From assembly GCF_002005105.1 (NCBI RefSeq), contig NZ_MSCV01000007.1, forward strand, positions 119,842 to 183,841: DNA of 64,000 bases. Direction: 5' to 3'. Below the pieces are notes generated by a model that did no database searches, was not told the DNA's origin, and saw nothing but the letters and a program-made list of their open reading frames with translations. The position numbers and the translations under genes were made by a program. Position 1 is the stretch's first letter. Each line of letters starts with the position of its first letter. Origin of the DNA: Methylocaldum sp. 14B (GTDB lineage: Bacteria; Pseudomonadota; Gammaproteobacteria; Methylococcales; Methylococcaceae). This document shows, piece after piece, positions 30,599 through 39,958 of the stretch.

Positions 30599-32526
30599 AC
30601 CGCGATCTCTTTTTCGAATTCACTGGAGAAAAACCGCTGCACATCGGCGAGCAAACGGGTCCTCGGCGTATCCGGCAGGCTGTTCAAAAAAACCTTCCCG
30701 TAGGAGCGGGACAAAATCCGCGGATCGCACAGCATCAGCACGCCGCGATCCTCCTGATCCCGGATCAAGCGCCCCACGCCCTGCTTGAGCGCGATGGTTG
30801 CGGCCGGAAGCTGATAGGTCGCAAACGGATTCAGTCCGTTGCGGCGGAGGGTTTCGAGCCGGGCATTGAGCACCGGGTCGCTGGGTGAAGCGAACGGCAA
30901 TTTGTCGATAATGACGCAGGAAAGCGCCGGTCCCGGAACGTCGACCCCCTCCCAAAAGCTCCCGGTGCCCAGGAGAATACCGTTGCCGGCCTGCTTGAAG
31001 GCTTCCAGAAGCACCGCTTTGGGCTGGTTGCCCTGAACGAACAGCGGATAATCGAGATGCTGCGCGATCAAAGCCGCAGCCTCCGACAAGGCCTGATGCG
31101 AGGTGAACAACATGAATGCCCTGCCCCGGCTGGCCTTCAAAACCGGCAGCGCGGCTCGCACCACGGCCTGGGTGAAGCCGTCGACCGCCGGGTCCGGAAG
31201 CCCCGGCGGCAGAAGCAACAAGCACCGGTTCCGGTAATCGAACGGGCTTTCCCAAGCCCGGCAATCGGCACCGCCGAGTCCCAGTTGTCCGACGAAATGA
31301 TCGAACCGGCCGCTCACCGTGAGCGTTGCCGATGCGAAGATCCAGGCGGCCTGACTGTGCTTCCGAAACCGCGCGAATTCGCCGGCGATGGCCAACGGGG
31401 TCCGGTTCAGGGAAAAACTGTGCTTATAGACCTCGAACCAGCGTACGGCTTCGCTGCCTTCGTCCTTGTCGAAAGTTTCCAGCCGCACGCCCAAATCCGT
31501 ACAACGTTTCCAACACGACTCGAGGCCTTTGCTGCGAACGGCGGCTTCTTTCAGGATGGCTTCGAGATCGTGCAAATGCCGGCGCAACTCGGCGAGCTTT
31601 TCGGTTACCGCCGAATCGTCCGCCACCTTGTGCCACGCCTCCCGCCGCGAAGGGTCGCCCAAAGCCTGCCGCAGCTCCGCCGTCAATTGCTCGAGCAGTT
31701 CCGCTTCTTCGAGCAGCTGCGGCATATCTTTCGCGTTCTTGAGCCGCTCGACCAGGATATCGTCCGCCAACCCGTGGAGCTGGCGGGAGCTGATGCCGAG
31801 ACCCAGAAACTGGGCCGCCGATTCGACGAATTGATGAGCCTCGTCCACCACGATCGCTTCGCAGTCGGGCAAGAGCTCGCCGAAGCCGTCGTTCTTCAAG
31901 GTCCAGTCGGCCCACAGCAAATGATGATTGATCACCAGAATATCGGCATCCTGAGCACTGCGGCGTGCCTTCACCAAGAAACAGTCTTCGTATTGGGGGC
32001 ATTCCTGCCCCAGGCAGTTGTCTCCGGTCGAGGTCACCGAAGACCAAAGCACCGAGGATTCCGGCACATTGACGACTTCGGCGATGTCACCGGTCCGGGT
32101 GGTCTTGCTCCAGCGCCGGATCGCCTCCAGGGCGTACGCCTCGCGTGGGCCGTAACCCGCCTTGAATCCCAGGGTGTTTTGCAGACGGTACGGACACAGA
32201 TAATTGGCTCGCCCTTTCAGAAGTACCGCCTTGAACGGCACGGCCAGCGCTTGCCGGACCATAGGCAGGTCCTTGCGGAAAAGCTGATCCTGGAGAGTCT
32301 TGGTGGCGGTCGAAACGATGACTTTCTTGCCGGACAAAGCCGCCGGAACCAAATAGGCCAAGGTCTTGCCCGTGCCGGTACCTGCTTCCGCGACCAGGCA
32401 GCTCTTGCCGTCGATTGCTTGTTTGACGGCTTGCGCCATCTCCGCCTGTCCCTGGCGCGGGCGAAACCCCGGCAAGCACCGGGCGAACGGGCCTTCCGCC
32501 CCCAAGATCGAAAGCAAATCCGGCAA
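30595..32526 (-). CDS. yoaA: DinG/YoaA-family ATP-dependent DNA helicase
   Basis: About 643 residues from TTG 32526, which immediately follows the preceding gene's stop (TGAATTG); an ATG at 32598 inside that gene is possible but gives an atypical Arg-rich extension. Motif I AEAGTGTGKTLAYL, iron-sulphur cysteines in NYLCPYR and CLGQECPQYEDCF, Walker B VVDEAHQF, late motif GVGRLIRDQEDRG. XPD-like iron-sulphur helicase family. The gene pairs with tsaB, an arrangement known in gammaproteobacteria. Confidence 0.9.
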   Translation of the reverse strand: MPDLLSILGAEGPFARCLPGFRPRQGQAEMAQAVKQAIDGKSCLVAEAGTGTGKTLAYLVPAALSGKKVIVSTATKTLQDQLFRKDLPMVRQALAVPFKAVLLKGRANYLCPYRLQNTLGFKAGYGPREAYALEAIRRWSKTTRTGDIAEVVNVPESSVLWSSVTSTGDNCLGQECPQYEDCFLVKARRSAQDADILVINHHLLWADWTLKNDGFGELLPDCEAIVVDEAHQFVESAAQFLGLGISSRQLHGLADDILVERLKNAKDMPQLLEEAELLEQLTAELRQALGDPSRREAWHKVADDSAVTEKLAELRRHLHDLEAILKEAAVRSKGLESCWKRCTDLGVRLETFDKDEGSEAVRWFEVYKHSFSLNRTPLAIAGEFARFRKHSQAAWIFASATLTVSGRFDHFVGQLGLGGADCRAWESPFDYRNRCLLLLPPGLPDPAVDGFTQAVVRAALPVLKASRGRAFMLFTSHQALSEAAALIAQHLDYPLFVQGNQPKAVLLEAFKQAGNGILLGTGSFWEGVDVPGPALSCVIIDKLPFASPSDPVLNARLETLRRNGLNPFATYQLPAATIALKQGVGRLIRDQEDRGVLMLCDPRILSRSYGKVFLNSLPDTPRTRLLADVQRFFSSEFEKEIAV

Positions 32527-32527
32527 T

Positions 32528-33061
32528 TCAGTTCCCGGCTTTCTGCTCGGCCATCGCCGCACCGGCCAGGTCGCCTTTCGCCCGGCGCGCCTGCGCAATA
32601 ATGGACCAGTTCTTTTGGGTCAGCGGCTGGCTTCCCCTCGCAAGCTGGTTCGATTTTTTCGCCAGATCTTCGGCAAGGCCCGGCTGATGCTGCTGGAGCC
32701 GAATTTCGGCCAATTGATGCCACAACAGAGGATTGCGCGGCTGAATGCGTATCCCTCTTTCCAGTGCGGAGGCGGCATTGTCCAGTTGCCCGCTTTTGCG
32801 GTTGTTTTCGGCCTCGCTCAACAAGGCCAGAACTGCAGGCGATGAAGCGACGGGCTCGCTTCTGACGGGTGGTTTCGCTCTCCATGACGGAGCAGGGGTT
32901 TCTCTCGCGCCTGCCTGTGGAGTACCCGGCTGGCGCTCGGCCGTGGACTCGCCCGGTATCTGGCCAGGTTGGTAAATCCCGCGAGGCTGATTCGAAACGC
33001 TGACACAGGCGGCTTGCAAAAGAAGCGTTGCAACGAAAATCGGACGATAGGCTTTGCTCAT
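32528..33061 (-). CDS. TPR-like lipoprotein
   Basis: 177 residues from ATG 33061. A signal segment ends LLLQAAC, making Cys19 a likely lipidation site (the -3 residue is Gln, which is unusual). After a Pro-rich linker of about 65 residues, the C-terminal 85 residues look like two TPR units (LLSEAENNRKSGQLDNAASALERGIRIQPRNPLLWHQLAEI, cited by position about 97-140). The frame stays open upstream to 33154, but there it runs through a dispersed repeat, so that start is rejected. It is just upstream of the helicase. Confidence 0.8.
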   Translation of the reverse strand: MSKAYRPIFVATLLLQAACVSVSNQPRGIYQPGQIPGESTAERQPGTPQAGARETPAPSWRAKPPVRSEPVASSPAVLALLSEAENNRKSGQLDNAASALERGIRIQPRNPLLWHQLAEIRLQQHQPGLAEDLAKKSNQLARGSQPLTQKNWSIIAQARRAKGDLAGAAMAEQKAGN

Positions 33062-33124
33062 GTTGAAATGAAGACCTCGATACAAGGGGCTGAAACTGCT
33101 AATGGTAGAACAAGACGCATAGTC

Positions 33125-33178
33125 GTAGGTCGGCAATCCTTTGCCGACAGCCACGTCGGGAAGGGATTCCCGACCTAC
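33125..33178. repeat. Dispersed two-hairpin palindromic repeat
   Basis: Two adjacent hairpins, GTCGGCAATCCTTTGCCGAC (33129-33148) and GTCGGGAAGGGATTCCCGAC (33155-33174), are enclosed by the outer inverted arms GTAGG (33125) and CCTAC (ending 33178). Closely related copies occur at 57936-57956 (half element) and 63856-63926. The structure is like a REP/BIME or small MITE element. It lies between the divergent TPR lipoprotein and DUF1015 genes. Confidence 0.85.
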
Positions 33179-33387
33179 AGCCGGGGCACTACACTAAACC
33201 GGGAAATGCTCTAGCCTCGAAAGATGAGGGAGAATACAGGACATCGTCATTGGGCTCCAGTTCGCCATTCCTTGCTCCATTGGACCAACGACCCGGTGAA
33301 ATTACTGACAGCCGCACGAGTCATTACTGAAATAAGGTTTCTCGGCTCCGGTGTTAGAATTCAGCCATTGCCCTCAGGAAAACGACC

Positions 33388-34626
33388 ATGCCCCTCATCC
33401 GCCCCTTCTCCGCTCTCCGTCCGGCGCCCGGTCGCGCCGCGGAGGTTATCTCACCGCCCTACGACGTGTTGAATACCGAAGAAGCCAGAACGCTGGCGGC
33501 GGGCCGTCCGTGGAGCTTTCTGCACATTTCCAGACCGGAAATCGATTTGCCGCCCGGAACCGACGCTTACGCTCCGGAGGTTTATGCCAAGGCCGCGGAC
33601 AATCTGAAGCGGATGCTGAATTCCGGCATCCTGAAGCGGGACGACCGGTCGCTCTATTATGCCTATCGCCTCGTCATGGGCGACCATACGCAACTGGGCC
33701 TGGTCGCGACGGCCAGTGTCGCCGCTTACGACGCCAACCGCATCCGAAAACACGAGTTCACCCGCCCCGACAAGGAGGACGACCGGGTACGCCAGATCGT
33801 GGCGTTGAACGCTCAGACCGGTCCGGTGCTTTTGGCGTATCCCGATGCGCCCGAGATCGACAGCCTGTTGGCGAAAACCGCCGAGCAACCGTCCGAAGCC
33901 GACGCGGTAGCGGAGTCCGGCGTGCGGCATACGTTCTGGAGCATTCGCGATGAAGATACCATCGCCCGGCTCACCGAACTTTTCGACGCGCTGCCGGCCC
34001 TGTATATCGCCGACGGGCATCACCGTTCCGCCGCGGCTTCGCGGGTTGCGGCCTCGCGCCGGCAATCCGATCCCGGCCATACCGGCGATGAAAGCTACGA
34101 ATACTTTCTGTCGGTGATATTTCCCAAGAGCCAGATGCGGATCATGGATTACAACCGGTTGGTCAAGGATTTGAACGGTTTGAGCGAAGCGGAGTTTCTG
34201 AGCCGGGTGTCCGAGCGCTTTGCCATAGAATCGGCCGACAATCCGGTGAAACCGGAAAATCCCGGCCAGTTCGGCCTGTATCTCGGCGGACACTGGCGCA
34301 AGCTGACCATAAGACCCGAGTTGATCCCCGCGGACCCGGTGGCACGGCTCGACGTCAGTCTCTTGCAGGACAATCTCATTTCGCCGGTCCTCGGCATCGC
34401 CGATCCCCGCCGCGACCGGCGGATCGACTTCGTCGGCGGCGTCCGCGGCTTATGCGAACTGGAGCGCCGCGTCGATTCCGGAGAAATGGCCGTGGCGTTT
34501 TCGCTGCACCCTACCCGCATGGAAGACTTGATGGCTGTGGCCGATGCGGGAAAGGTCATGCCCCCGAAATCGACCTGGTTCGAGCCCAAGCTGGCGGACG
34601 GGTTGGCGTCCCACGTGCTGGATTAG
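33388..34626 (+). CDS. DUF1015 family protein
   Basis: 412 residues, normal for the family. Markers: IRPFSALRPAPG-AAEVISPPYDV near the start, EFTRPDKEDDRVRQI, LYIADGHHRSAAA (about residue 212) and VMPPKSTWFEPKL at the C-terminus. DUF1015 proteins resemble SAM-independent phospho-sugar or serine-kinase-like (SerK-related) folds; the activity here is not known. AGGA precedes ATG 33388 by eight bases. Confidence 0.93.
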   Translation: MPLIRPFSALRPAPGRAAEVISPPYDVLNTEEARTLAAGRPWSFLHISRPEIDLPPGTDAYAPEVYAKAADNLKRMLNSGILKRDDRSLYYAYRLVMGDHTQLGLVATASVAAYDANRIRKHEFTRPDKEDDRVRQIVALNAQTGPVLLAYPDAPEIDSLLAKTAEQPSEADAVAESGVRHTFWSIRDEDTIARLTELFDALPALYIADGHHRSAAASRVAASRRQSDPGHTGDESYEYFLSVIFPKSQMRIMDYNRLVKDLNGLSEAEFLSRVSERFAIESADNPVKPENPGQFGLYLGGHWRKLTIRPELIPADPVARLDVSLLQDNLISPVLGIADPRRDRRIDFVGGVRGLCELERRVDSGEMAVAFSLHPTRMEDLMAVADAGKVMPPKSTWFEPKLADGLASHVLD

Positions 34627-34709
34627 CCCGGATCGATCGAATGGCGGGTGCGAGGACCGGCGGATCTCTATCCGGTTCCGCACGGCACCGCCGCATATCC
34701 GGCCGTTCC

Positions 34710-35105
34710 CTATAAGCTCGGCGAAGTGGCGGCGTGGGTATGCTCGTATCGCTCCTGGCAATCGTGGCACCTCAGCGCCGCGGGATTTACCTTCAGCCGA
34801 GGATAGCCGATCTCCCCTTCGCACTCGATACAGATACCGTACTCGTTGTTGGCGATTCTGAGCAGGGCTGCGTCTATCGCCTGAAGCTCCCGAATGTGCC
34901 GGTCGATGATGGCCAGGTTGAGGTCCACCAGTAAGTCCGCGACGGATTCCTCCTCCATGTCGTGAACCTGACCGGCGAGATCGATGTATTGCTCGTTATC
35001 CGAAGACAAGAGTTCCTGACGGATTTCTTCCCTGAGATCTCGATAGCGGCTCTTGAGCGCCAGTTTCAGCTCGTTGATCTGGGCATCCGATAATTTTACA
35101 GTCAT
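34710..35105 (-). CDS. DksA/TraR-type zinc-finger protein
   Basis: 131 residues. A long helical hairpin is followed by a C4 zinc finger CIEC-x17-CHDC (about residues 95-118). This matches the DksA/TraR family, which binds the RNA polymerase secondary channel. It lacks the DxxDxA acidic tip typical of DksA, with EEESVADLLVDL in the hairpin instead, so it may be a TraR-like or accessory regulator. GGAG precedes the ATG; the pcm stop overlaps the start (ATGA). Confidence 0.9.
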   Translation of the reverse strand: MTVKLSDAQINELKLALKSRYRDLREEIRQELLSSDNEQYIDLAGQVHDMEEESVADLLVDLNLAIIDRHIRELQAIDAALLRIANNEYGICIECEGEIGYPRLKVNPAALRCHDCQERYEHTHAATSPSL

Positions 35106-35821
35106 GGTCGTTCTCCATCCGTATTCGTTCGATCGATGCGCGTCACGGATTCGCGCTCCGGTTCGATCATCGAGTCTCCTGTGAGCGGCACGAAGGCCAC
35201 ATCCAAAATGCTCCGGGTTTCGATTTGGCGTTGCTCGTCCTTCTCCACCAGCATCAGTTCCTGGTGGCGATAAGGCAGCCCGATAGGGATCACCATCCTG
35301 CCTCCGGGCCTGAGCTGATCGAGCAAGGCTTTCGGCAGGTACGGGGCGGCCGCCGTGACGATGATGCCGTCATAGGGCGCATGTTCCGGCCAACCGTGAT
35401 AGCCGTCGCCGGCACGGACCTCGACGTTGGCGTAGCCGAGGCGCATCAGCCGCTCTTTCGCCTGCTCGGCCAGTTCCGCAATGATTTCCACCGTGTAAAC
35501 CCGCTTAACCAACAGCGACAGGACCGCCGCCTGATAGCAGGAACCGGTGCCGATTTCCAGAACGATGTCGTCCGGTTCGGGATCGAGGAGATCGGTCATC
35601 AAGGCCACGATGTAGGGCTGGGAGATGGTTTGACCGTAACCGATGGGCAGGGGTCCGTTTTCGTACGCGTAAGCCTTGGACTCGGAAGGCACGAAACGGT
35701 CACGAGGGACTTTTCGCATCGCGTCCAGCACCCTCGGATTCAGCGTGTCTTTGCCGATCAGATGCCGGGTGACGGTAACCTCCTCCTCGATCTCGCGCAT
35801 CATGCGAGACAATCTAGTCAT
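35102..35821 (-). CDS. pcm: Protein-L-isoaspartate O-methyltransferase
   Basis: 239 residues. It methylates isoaspartyl residues in damaged proteins using S-adenosylmethionine. The family motif GYGQTISQPYIVALMTDLL and the SAM-binding VLEIGTGSCYQAAVLSLL (about residues 88-105) are present, as is GRMVIPIG. The Gly-Ser-Cys in the SAM loop differs slightly from the common GSGY. GAGG precedes the ATG by four bases. It is co-transcribed with the DksA-like gene. Confidence 0.95.
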   Translation of the reverse strand: MTRLSRMMREIEEEVTVTRHLIGKDTLNPRVLDAMRKVPRDRFVPSESKAYAYENGPLPIGYGQTISQPYIVALMTDLLDPEPDDIVLEIGTGSCYQAAVLSLLVKRVYTVEIIAELAEQAKERLMRLGYANVEVRAGDGYHGWPEHAPYDGIIVTAAAPYLPKALLDQLRPGGRMVIPIGLPYRHQELMLVEKDEQRQIETRSILDVAFVPLTGDSMIEPERESVTRIDRTNTDGERP

Positions 35822-35889
35822 AAGACCTCGTTTGGTCCGAGCGGCGGAATAGGCTTATCTTACGCTTTAACCGACGGCTAAGGTTAAAC

Positions 35890-36774
35890 ATGATTACCCG
35901 ATTTATCTGTGCCGGGAGCTTGAACGCGGATCTCACGTTTCCGGTCGAGCGCCTGCCGGAAGAACACGAAAAACTGCGCTGCCGAAAATGCGCTTTGAAC
36001 TACGGCGGATCGGCCGCCAATACGGCCTATTGGCTGGCGCGGCTCAACCAGTCTGTACGAATGCTCGGGTGCGTGGGCGACGACCCCTTCGGCACGCTTG
36101 CCATCGCGGCGCTGGCCGAAGCTGGGACGGATACGAGCCTGATTCAGCGCACCAGCCGGAGTCTTACCGGAATGGCCGCCATTTTCGCGACTCCCGGCAG
36201 CAAGCGCATGGTCACTTCGGGCGGGGCGAACGCTTGCTTCGATCCGGCGGAGATCGATGGCCGGATTTTTTACCCTGGCGCGCACTTGCACGTGGCGACC
36301 TCTCTGCACGAGCTCGCGTTGCCCTTGATCCGTCTCGCCAAGGAACGGGGCGCCACCGTCTCCTGCGATCTGGATGAAGGGCCTACGGAAGAAATGATCC
36401 CCCGGCTGGATTTGATCTTCATGAACCAAACCGAGCTGCGCCGCTGGACCGGTTCGACCGATCCGCGCGAAGCGCGGAAGCGTCTCTCGCCTTCAAGCTT
36501 TTTGGTCGTTACCCAGGGCGCCCGAGGGGCGGTGGCGTTGGGACCGAGCGGCGAATACGCCCATCCCGCGTTCCCGGCGACAGAGGCCGATCGAACCGGC
36601 GGTGGCGACGCCTTCGACGCCGGCTTTCTGTACGGACTTGCACAAGGGGCCGCCCCCGAAACCTGTCTGCGCTTCGGCTTGCTTCTCGCTGCCCAAGTGA
36701 TCGCGAGCGAAGGAAGCCGTCCACGGTCGGTCGACGCGGCAAGGGTTCTCCGGGCCTCTCTGCGGACTCCCTGA
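35890..36774 (+). CDS. PfkB-family carbohydrate/nucleoside kinase
   Basis: 294 residues. The N-terminal pattern GSLNADLTFPVERLPEEHEK and GGSAANTAYWLARLNQ are PfkB signature 1, and the catalytic RTGGGDAFDAGFLYGLA (Asp about residue 239) is signature 2. It resembles adenosine kinase or ribokinase-type sugar kinases; the substrate cannot be decided from sequence alone. AAGG precedes the ATG by six bases. It is followed, 43 bases on, by a CheR-type gene on the same strand. Confidence 0.9.
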   Translation: MITRFICAGSLNADLTFPVERLPEEHEKLRCRKCALNYGGSAANTAYWLARLNQSVRMLGCVGDDPFGTLAIAALAEAGTDTSLIQRTSRSLTGMAAIFATPGSKRMVTSGGANACFDPAEIDGRIFYPGAHLHVATSLHELALPLIRLAKERGATVSCDLDEGPTEEMIPRLDLIFMNQTELRRWTGSTDPREARKRLSPSSFLVVTQGARGAVALGPSGEYAHPAFPATEADRTGGGDAFDAGFLYGLAQGAAPETCLRFGLLLAAQVIASEGSRPRSVDAARVLRASLRTP

Positions 36775-36817
36775 ATGTTCGGCGTTGCGCGAACCCTTGA
36801 TTCAGAAGGACGCAACG

Positions 36818-37642
36818 GTGACGGACCAGGAAGCTAAATGGGTGGATTTCTTGCAATGGGCCTTGCCGCGCCTGGAACTGCGCTGGCCGGGGTTCCGCAA
36901 AGTCCGGCGTCAGGTGATCAGGCGCATCGCTCGACGTATGGCGGAATTGCAGATGGATGATCTCGACGCTTATCGCCGCCACCTCGAAACTCACGCGGAG
37001 GAATGGCCGCGGCTCGATAGTTTCTGCCGAATTACGATCTCCCGCTTTTACCGCGACCGCCGGGTCTTCGATATTCTCGCCCGCGACGGATTGCCGGAGC
37101 TGATTCGCTTCTGCCGAACCCGCGGTGAACGCCGTATCTGCAGCTGGAGCGCAGGCTGCGGCGCCGGCGAGGAGGCGTACACGCTGACTTTGATCTGGGC
37201 GCTGCAAATCGCGCCGCAGGTTCCGGATATCGCGTTTGAACTGACCGCCACTGATGCCGATCCGGATCAGATTGCCCGAGCCCGGCGCGGCTGCTATCCG
37301 CCGAGCAGTTTCAAGGAATTGCCGCCGCCTTGGCGCGACCTAGCCTTCACGGAAAATCAGGGACGGTACTGCATCAAACCGGAATATCGCGGACCGGTGA
37401 GCTGGGCCGCGCAGGATCTGCGCAAAACCTTGCCGGACGGCCCCTTCGATCTCATTCTCTGCCGCAACCTCGCATTTACCTACTTCTCGATCGCCCTGCA
37501 GCGGGACATCCTGCACGGTCTCGACGCTCGCCTGTCGACCGGAGGGCTTCTCGTGATCGGCGCGCACGAATCGCTGCCCGAAATGCCGCCCGAATGGAAT
37601 CCTTGGCGACCAGAACTGCCCATCTACCGCAAAGGTCGATAA
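36818..37642 (+). CDS. CheR-type SAM-dependent methyltransferase, orphan
   Basis: 274 residues from GTG 36818, chosen for AAGGA eight bases upstream. The SAM-binding motif CSWSAGCGAGEEAYTLTLIW and the later DLILCRNLAFTYF are close to CheR motifs (WSAACSTGEEPYS and FDLIFCRNVLIYF). The conserved N-terminal ITRFFRD-like RITISRFYRD is also present. It therefore belongs to the MCP glutamate methyltransferase superfamily, but no chemoreceptor, CheA or CheB gene is near. Confidence 0.88.
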   Translation: MTDQEAKWVDFLQWALPRLELRWPGFRKVRRQVIRRIARRMAELQMDDLDAYRRHLETHAEEWPRLDSFCRITISRFYRDRRVFDILARDGLPELIRFCRTRGERRICSWSAGCGAGEEAYTLTLIWALQIAPQVPDIAFELTATDADPDQIARARRGCYPPSSFKELPPPWRDLAFTENQGRYCIKPEYRGPVSWAAQDLRKTLPDGPFDLILCRNLAFTYFSIALQRDILHGLDARLSTGGLLVIGAHESLPEMPPEWNPWRPELPIYRKGR

Positions 37643-37654
37643 TCCGTTTCGCGA

Positions 37655-38494
37655 TCAAGCATCCGACTGGGGCGGCGCGGCATTCAAATCGGCTCCGAAC
37701 GCCCGCTGCAAGCGCCACGCTCGCCGCACCAAATACATCCCGACCAGCATCGCCGGAATACTCAGCCATTGGCCCATGGTAATCGTCCAGCCGGACTCGA
37801 AAGCGGCCTGGCCCTCCTTGAAGAATTCCAGGACGAAGCGGGTACCGAATACCAGGATGAAAAAGCGACCGAACATATAGCCCTCAGGCACGCTATTCCC
37901 GCGCCTGAGATAAAAGCGAAACTGGACCAGAAAAATCAACAAGTAACAGAAAGCCTCGTAAAGCTGTACCGGGTGGCGCGGCAGCAAATCGACCCGGGCG
38001 AAGACAATCGCCCAGGGAACGTCGGCGGGGTGGCCCAGGATTTCCGAGTTGAAGAAATTGCCGATGCGGATCAGGCATCCGGACAAAGGTACGGTAACGC
38101 CGATGCGATCGCACACCCAGAGGAACGATTGATTGGTCGCCCGACGGGAATATAGCCAGACCGCGATCAGAATGCCGACCACCGCGCCGTGGCTCGCGAG
38201 CCCGCCTTCCCACACCGCGAGGATTTTCCACGGATGCGTCAGATAAAAACCCGGATTGTAAAACAGCACGTGGCCCAAGCGGGCTCCGATCACGGTTCCG
38301 GCAAGGACGAACAGCACCAGATCGTAAACCTCGTCCTCCGGCCGTCCCTCACGCCGAAACAAGTAACGGAAGACGAACAGACCGTAGACGAAAGTCGACG
38401 CGAAGAAAAGTCCGTACCAGTGGACCGGAAGCTGGAAAGCGCCTATGGAAATGGTGAAGGCGACGGGCGAAATATCCCACAGCATGACGAACAT
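37655..38494 (-). CDS. lgt: Prolipoprotein diacylglyceryl transferase
   Basis: 279 residues. It transfers diacylglycerol from phosphatidylglycerol to the cysteine of lipoprotein precursors in the inner membrane. Seven hydrophobic segments; markers are VHWYGLFFAS, VIGARLGHVLFYN, AVWEGGLASHGAVVG and CLIRIGNFFNSEILG, the Lgt signature. A start three codons later (38485) is possible. It converges with the CheR-type gene with 12 bases between stops. Confidence 0.97.
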   Translation of the reverse strand: MFVMLWDISPVAFTISIGAFQLPVHWYGLFFASTFVYGLFVFRYLFRREGRPEDEVYDLVLFVLAGTVIGARLGHVLFYNPGFYLTHPWKILAVWEGGLASHGAVVGILIAVWLYSRRATNQSFLWVCDRIGVTVPLSGCLIRIGNFFNSEILGHPADVPWAIVFARVDLLPRHPVQLYEAFCYLLIFLVQFRFYLRRGNSVPEGYMFGRFFILVFGTRFVLEFFKEGQAAFESGWTITMGQWLSIPAMLVGMYLVRRAWRLQRAFGADLNAAPPQSDA

Positions 38495-38787
38495 GTCCTT
38501 CGGTGGTTGCGGTTGATGAAAAGTTCTCTGATCGGCTGACCGTTGAGGTTTAAGAATTTCTTCTGCTATGTGAGCTTTGTCAATTTAGAGCGTTTGCACG
38601 CCCGATCGATGATCCGGCGACGGCTCTCGGCCGTTTCGTCCAATTTAAACTTCCATCTGCTTTGCAGACCTAAAGGATGGACAGACTCAATTTCGATTCG
38701 GCTAGCTTACCGGCCGAGCGTTCCTTAGGGTATCCGAGCCGCTCGCCGGTAGAACGAGATCTCGGTGTATAAGACGAGGGCATAACG

Positions 38788-39252
38788 ATGAATTCTGAAG
38801 CGGATCCTATTGTCGGCAATTGGTACCAACATCTGGACAAGGGTCAAGCCTTCCAGGTCGTCTTCGTGGATGAGGAGGCGGATTTGGTGGAGATCCAGCA
38901 TTTCGACGGAGATGTGGAAGAGATGGATTTCGATGCCTGGTACCGGCTCGAGATTCAGCCTATCGAGGCGCCGGAAAACTGGAGCGGGCCTCTGGACGTC
39001 TCGGAAGTGGACGATCTCACGGGTACCGAAGTCTCCGATACGCCGCCCGAAGATTGGGTCGAGCCTCTGAAGGAAATCGAAAAGCCCCAGGAGCGGCCGA
39101 CCGGTACAAGCGCGGAAGAAGGAGGAGACGAGTGGGGTGAGGGATTTCCGGAAGAAGAGCCCTTGGAACAGGAGCCTTCGGCAGAAGCTCCGGAAGAGCC
39201 CGGCGAGAAAAAGTCGCGGCAAGGAAGCGGTGAACCTTGGTCGGAGGAATGA
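38788..39252 (+). CDS. Small acidic protein (DUF6763-like)
   Basis: 154 residues, strongly acidic. The N-terminal 100 residues (PIVGNWYQHLDKGQAFQVV, DLVEIQHFDGDVEEMDFDAW) look like the small DUF6763-type proteins of gammaproteobacteria; the last 55 residues are a low-complexity Glu/Pro tail. GAGGG seven bases before the ATG. No signal peptide. Function unknown; the name is from memory of the family pattern and should be treated as tentative. Confidence 0.75.
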   Translation: MNSEADPIVGNWYQHLDKGQAFQVVFVDEEADLVEIQHFDGDVEEMDFDAWYRLEIQPIEAPENWSGPLDVSEVDDLTGTEVSDTPPEDWVEPLKEIEKPQERPTGTSAEEGGDEWGEGFPEEEPLEQEPSAEAPEEPGEKKSRQGSGEPWSEE

Positions 39253-39354
39253 TCGAGCCTTTTCGAGCAGAAAATTGCTGTCGCTCGGACAACGGTATGG
39301 CTAATCCTCCCAAAACTTCTAAAATCAAGGCGCTTTATCAAAGGAGGCGCCAAG

Positions 39355-39930
39355 ATGAAAACTATGCCATACCGAAAATGGGTCGATTATGTCATAGGCT
39401 TTTTGAGTCTCGTCGCCTGGATCACGCTGTTCGGTTCAGGACTGCTGATTTCGTCACGCCCCTATCGCGACCATCTCGCAGCATCATTCAATTGGCTAGA
39501 TTTCGTCGTCGCAGCTTCTCTTTACACCTACACCAACGTCGCCATCCTGACATGCCTCTCTGGCGTGATAGGTGGAGTATCGAGCCGGTTGACATTCAAG
39601 GGGTATCAAGCAGAGACCGAAGACCAGGATCAACCCGCAGACTCCGACCAGGCATTGGCTTCCGTAAGCATGGCCTACCGGGTGGAGTCTCCATTGGCCA
39701 GCATGTGCCGTAGCTTTCTGGTTTATCTGCTGTACATCGCTGGTTTGGCCATCGGAATTCCCGGTGGAACGACGGAAGCGATCAGCGAGACGAATGCAGC
39801 CCAGTATCTCAGGATGGCGGGACTGTTATCCTTGCTGGGATTTGCTGTCGGTTACGATCCGACCTTGTTTCACGCATTCTTGGCCAACATCCCTTCGCCG
39901 ATTCGAAAGAAAACAGGCGAACATAGCTAA
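39355..39930 (+). CDS. Four-TM membrane protein of unknown function
   Basis: 191 residues with about four hydrophobic segments (residues 10-31, 47-74, 119-138 and 152-170). The middle contains an acidic, Gln/Asp-rich stretch (ETEDQDQPADSDQ) likely on the cytoplasmic side. A very strong ribosome-binding site, AAAGGAGG, is spaced eight bases from ATG 39355, suggesting high translation. The family is not recognised. Confidence 0.7.
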   Translation: MKTMPYRKWVDYVIGFLSLVAWITLFGSGLLISSRPYRDHLAASFNWLDFVVAASLYTYTNVAILTCLSGVIGGVSSRLTFKGYQAETEDQDQPADSDQALASVSMAYRVESPLASMCRSFLVYLLYIAGLAIGIPGGTTEAISETNAAQYLRMAGLLSLLGFAVGYDPTLFHAFLANIPSPIRKKTGEHS

Positions 39931-39958
39931 TTCCATTCGGCATTCGAGTGAACATTCA

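Noticed and set aside
33061..33154. N-terminal extension of the TPR lipoprotein frame
   Set aside because: The extra codons run through the dispersed repeat and lie before a good signal peptide.
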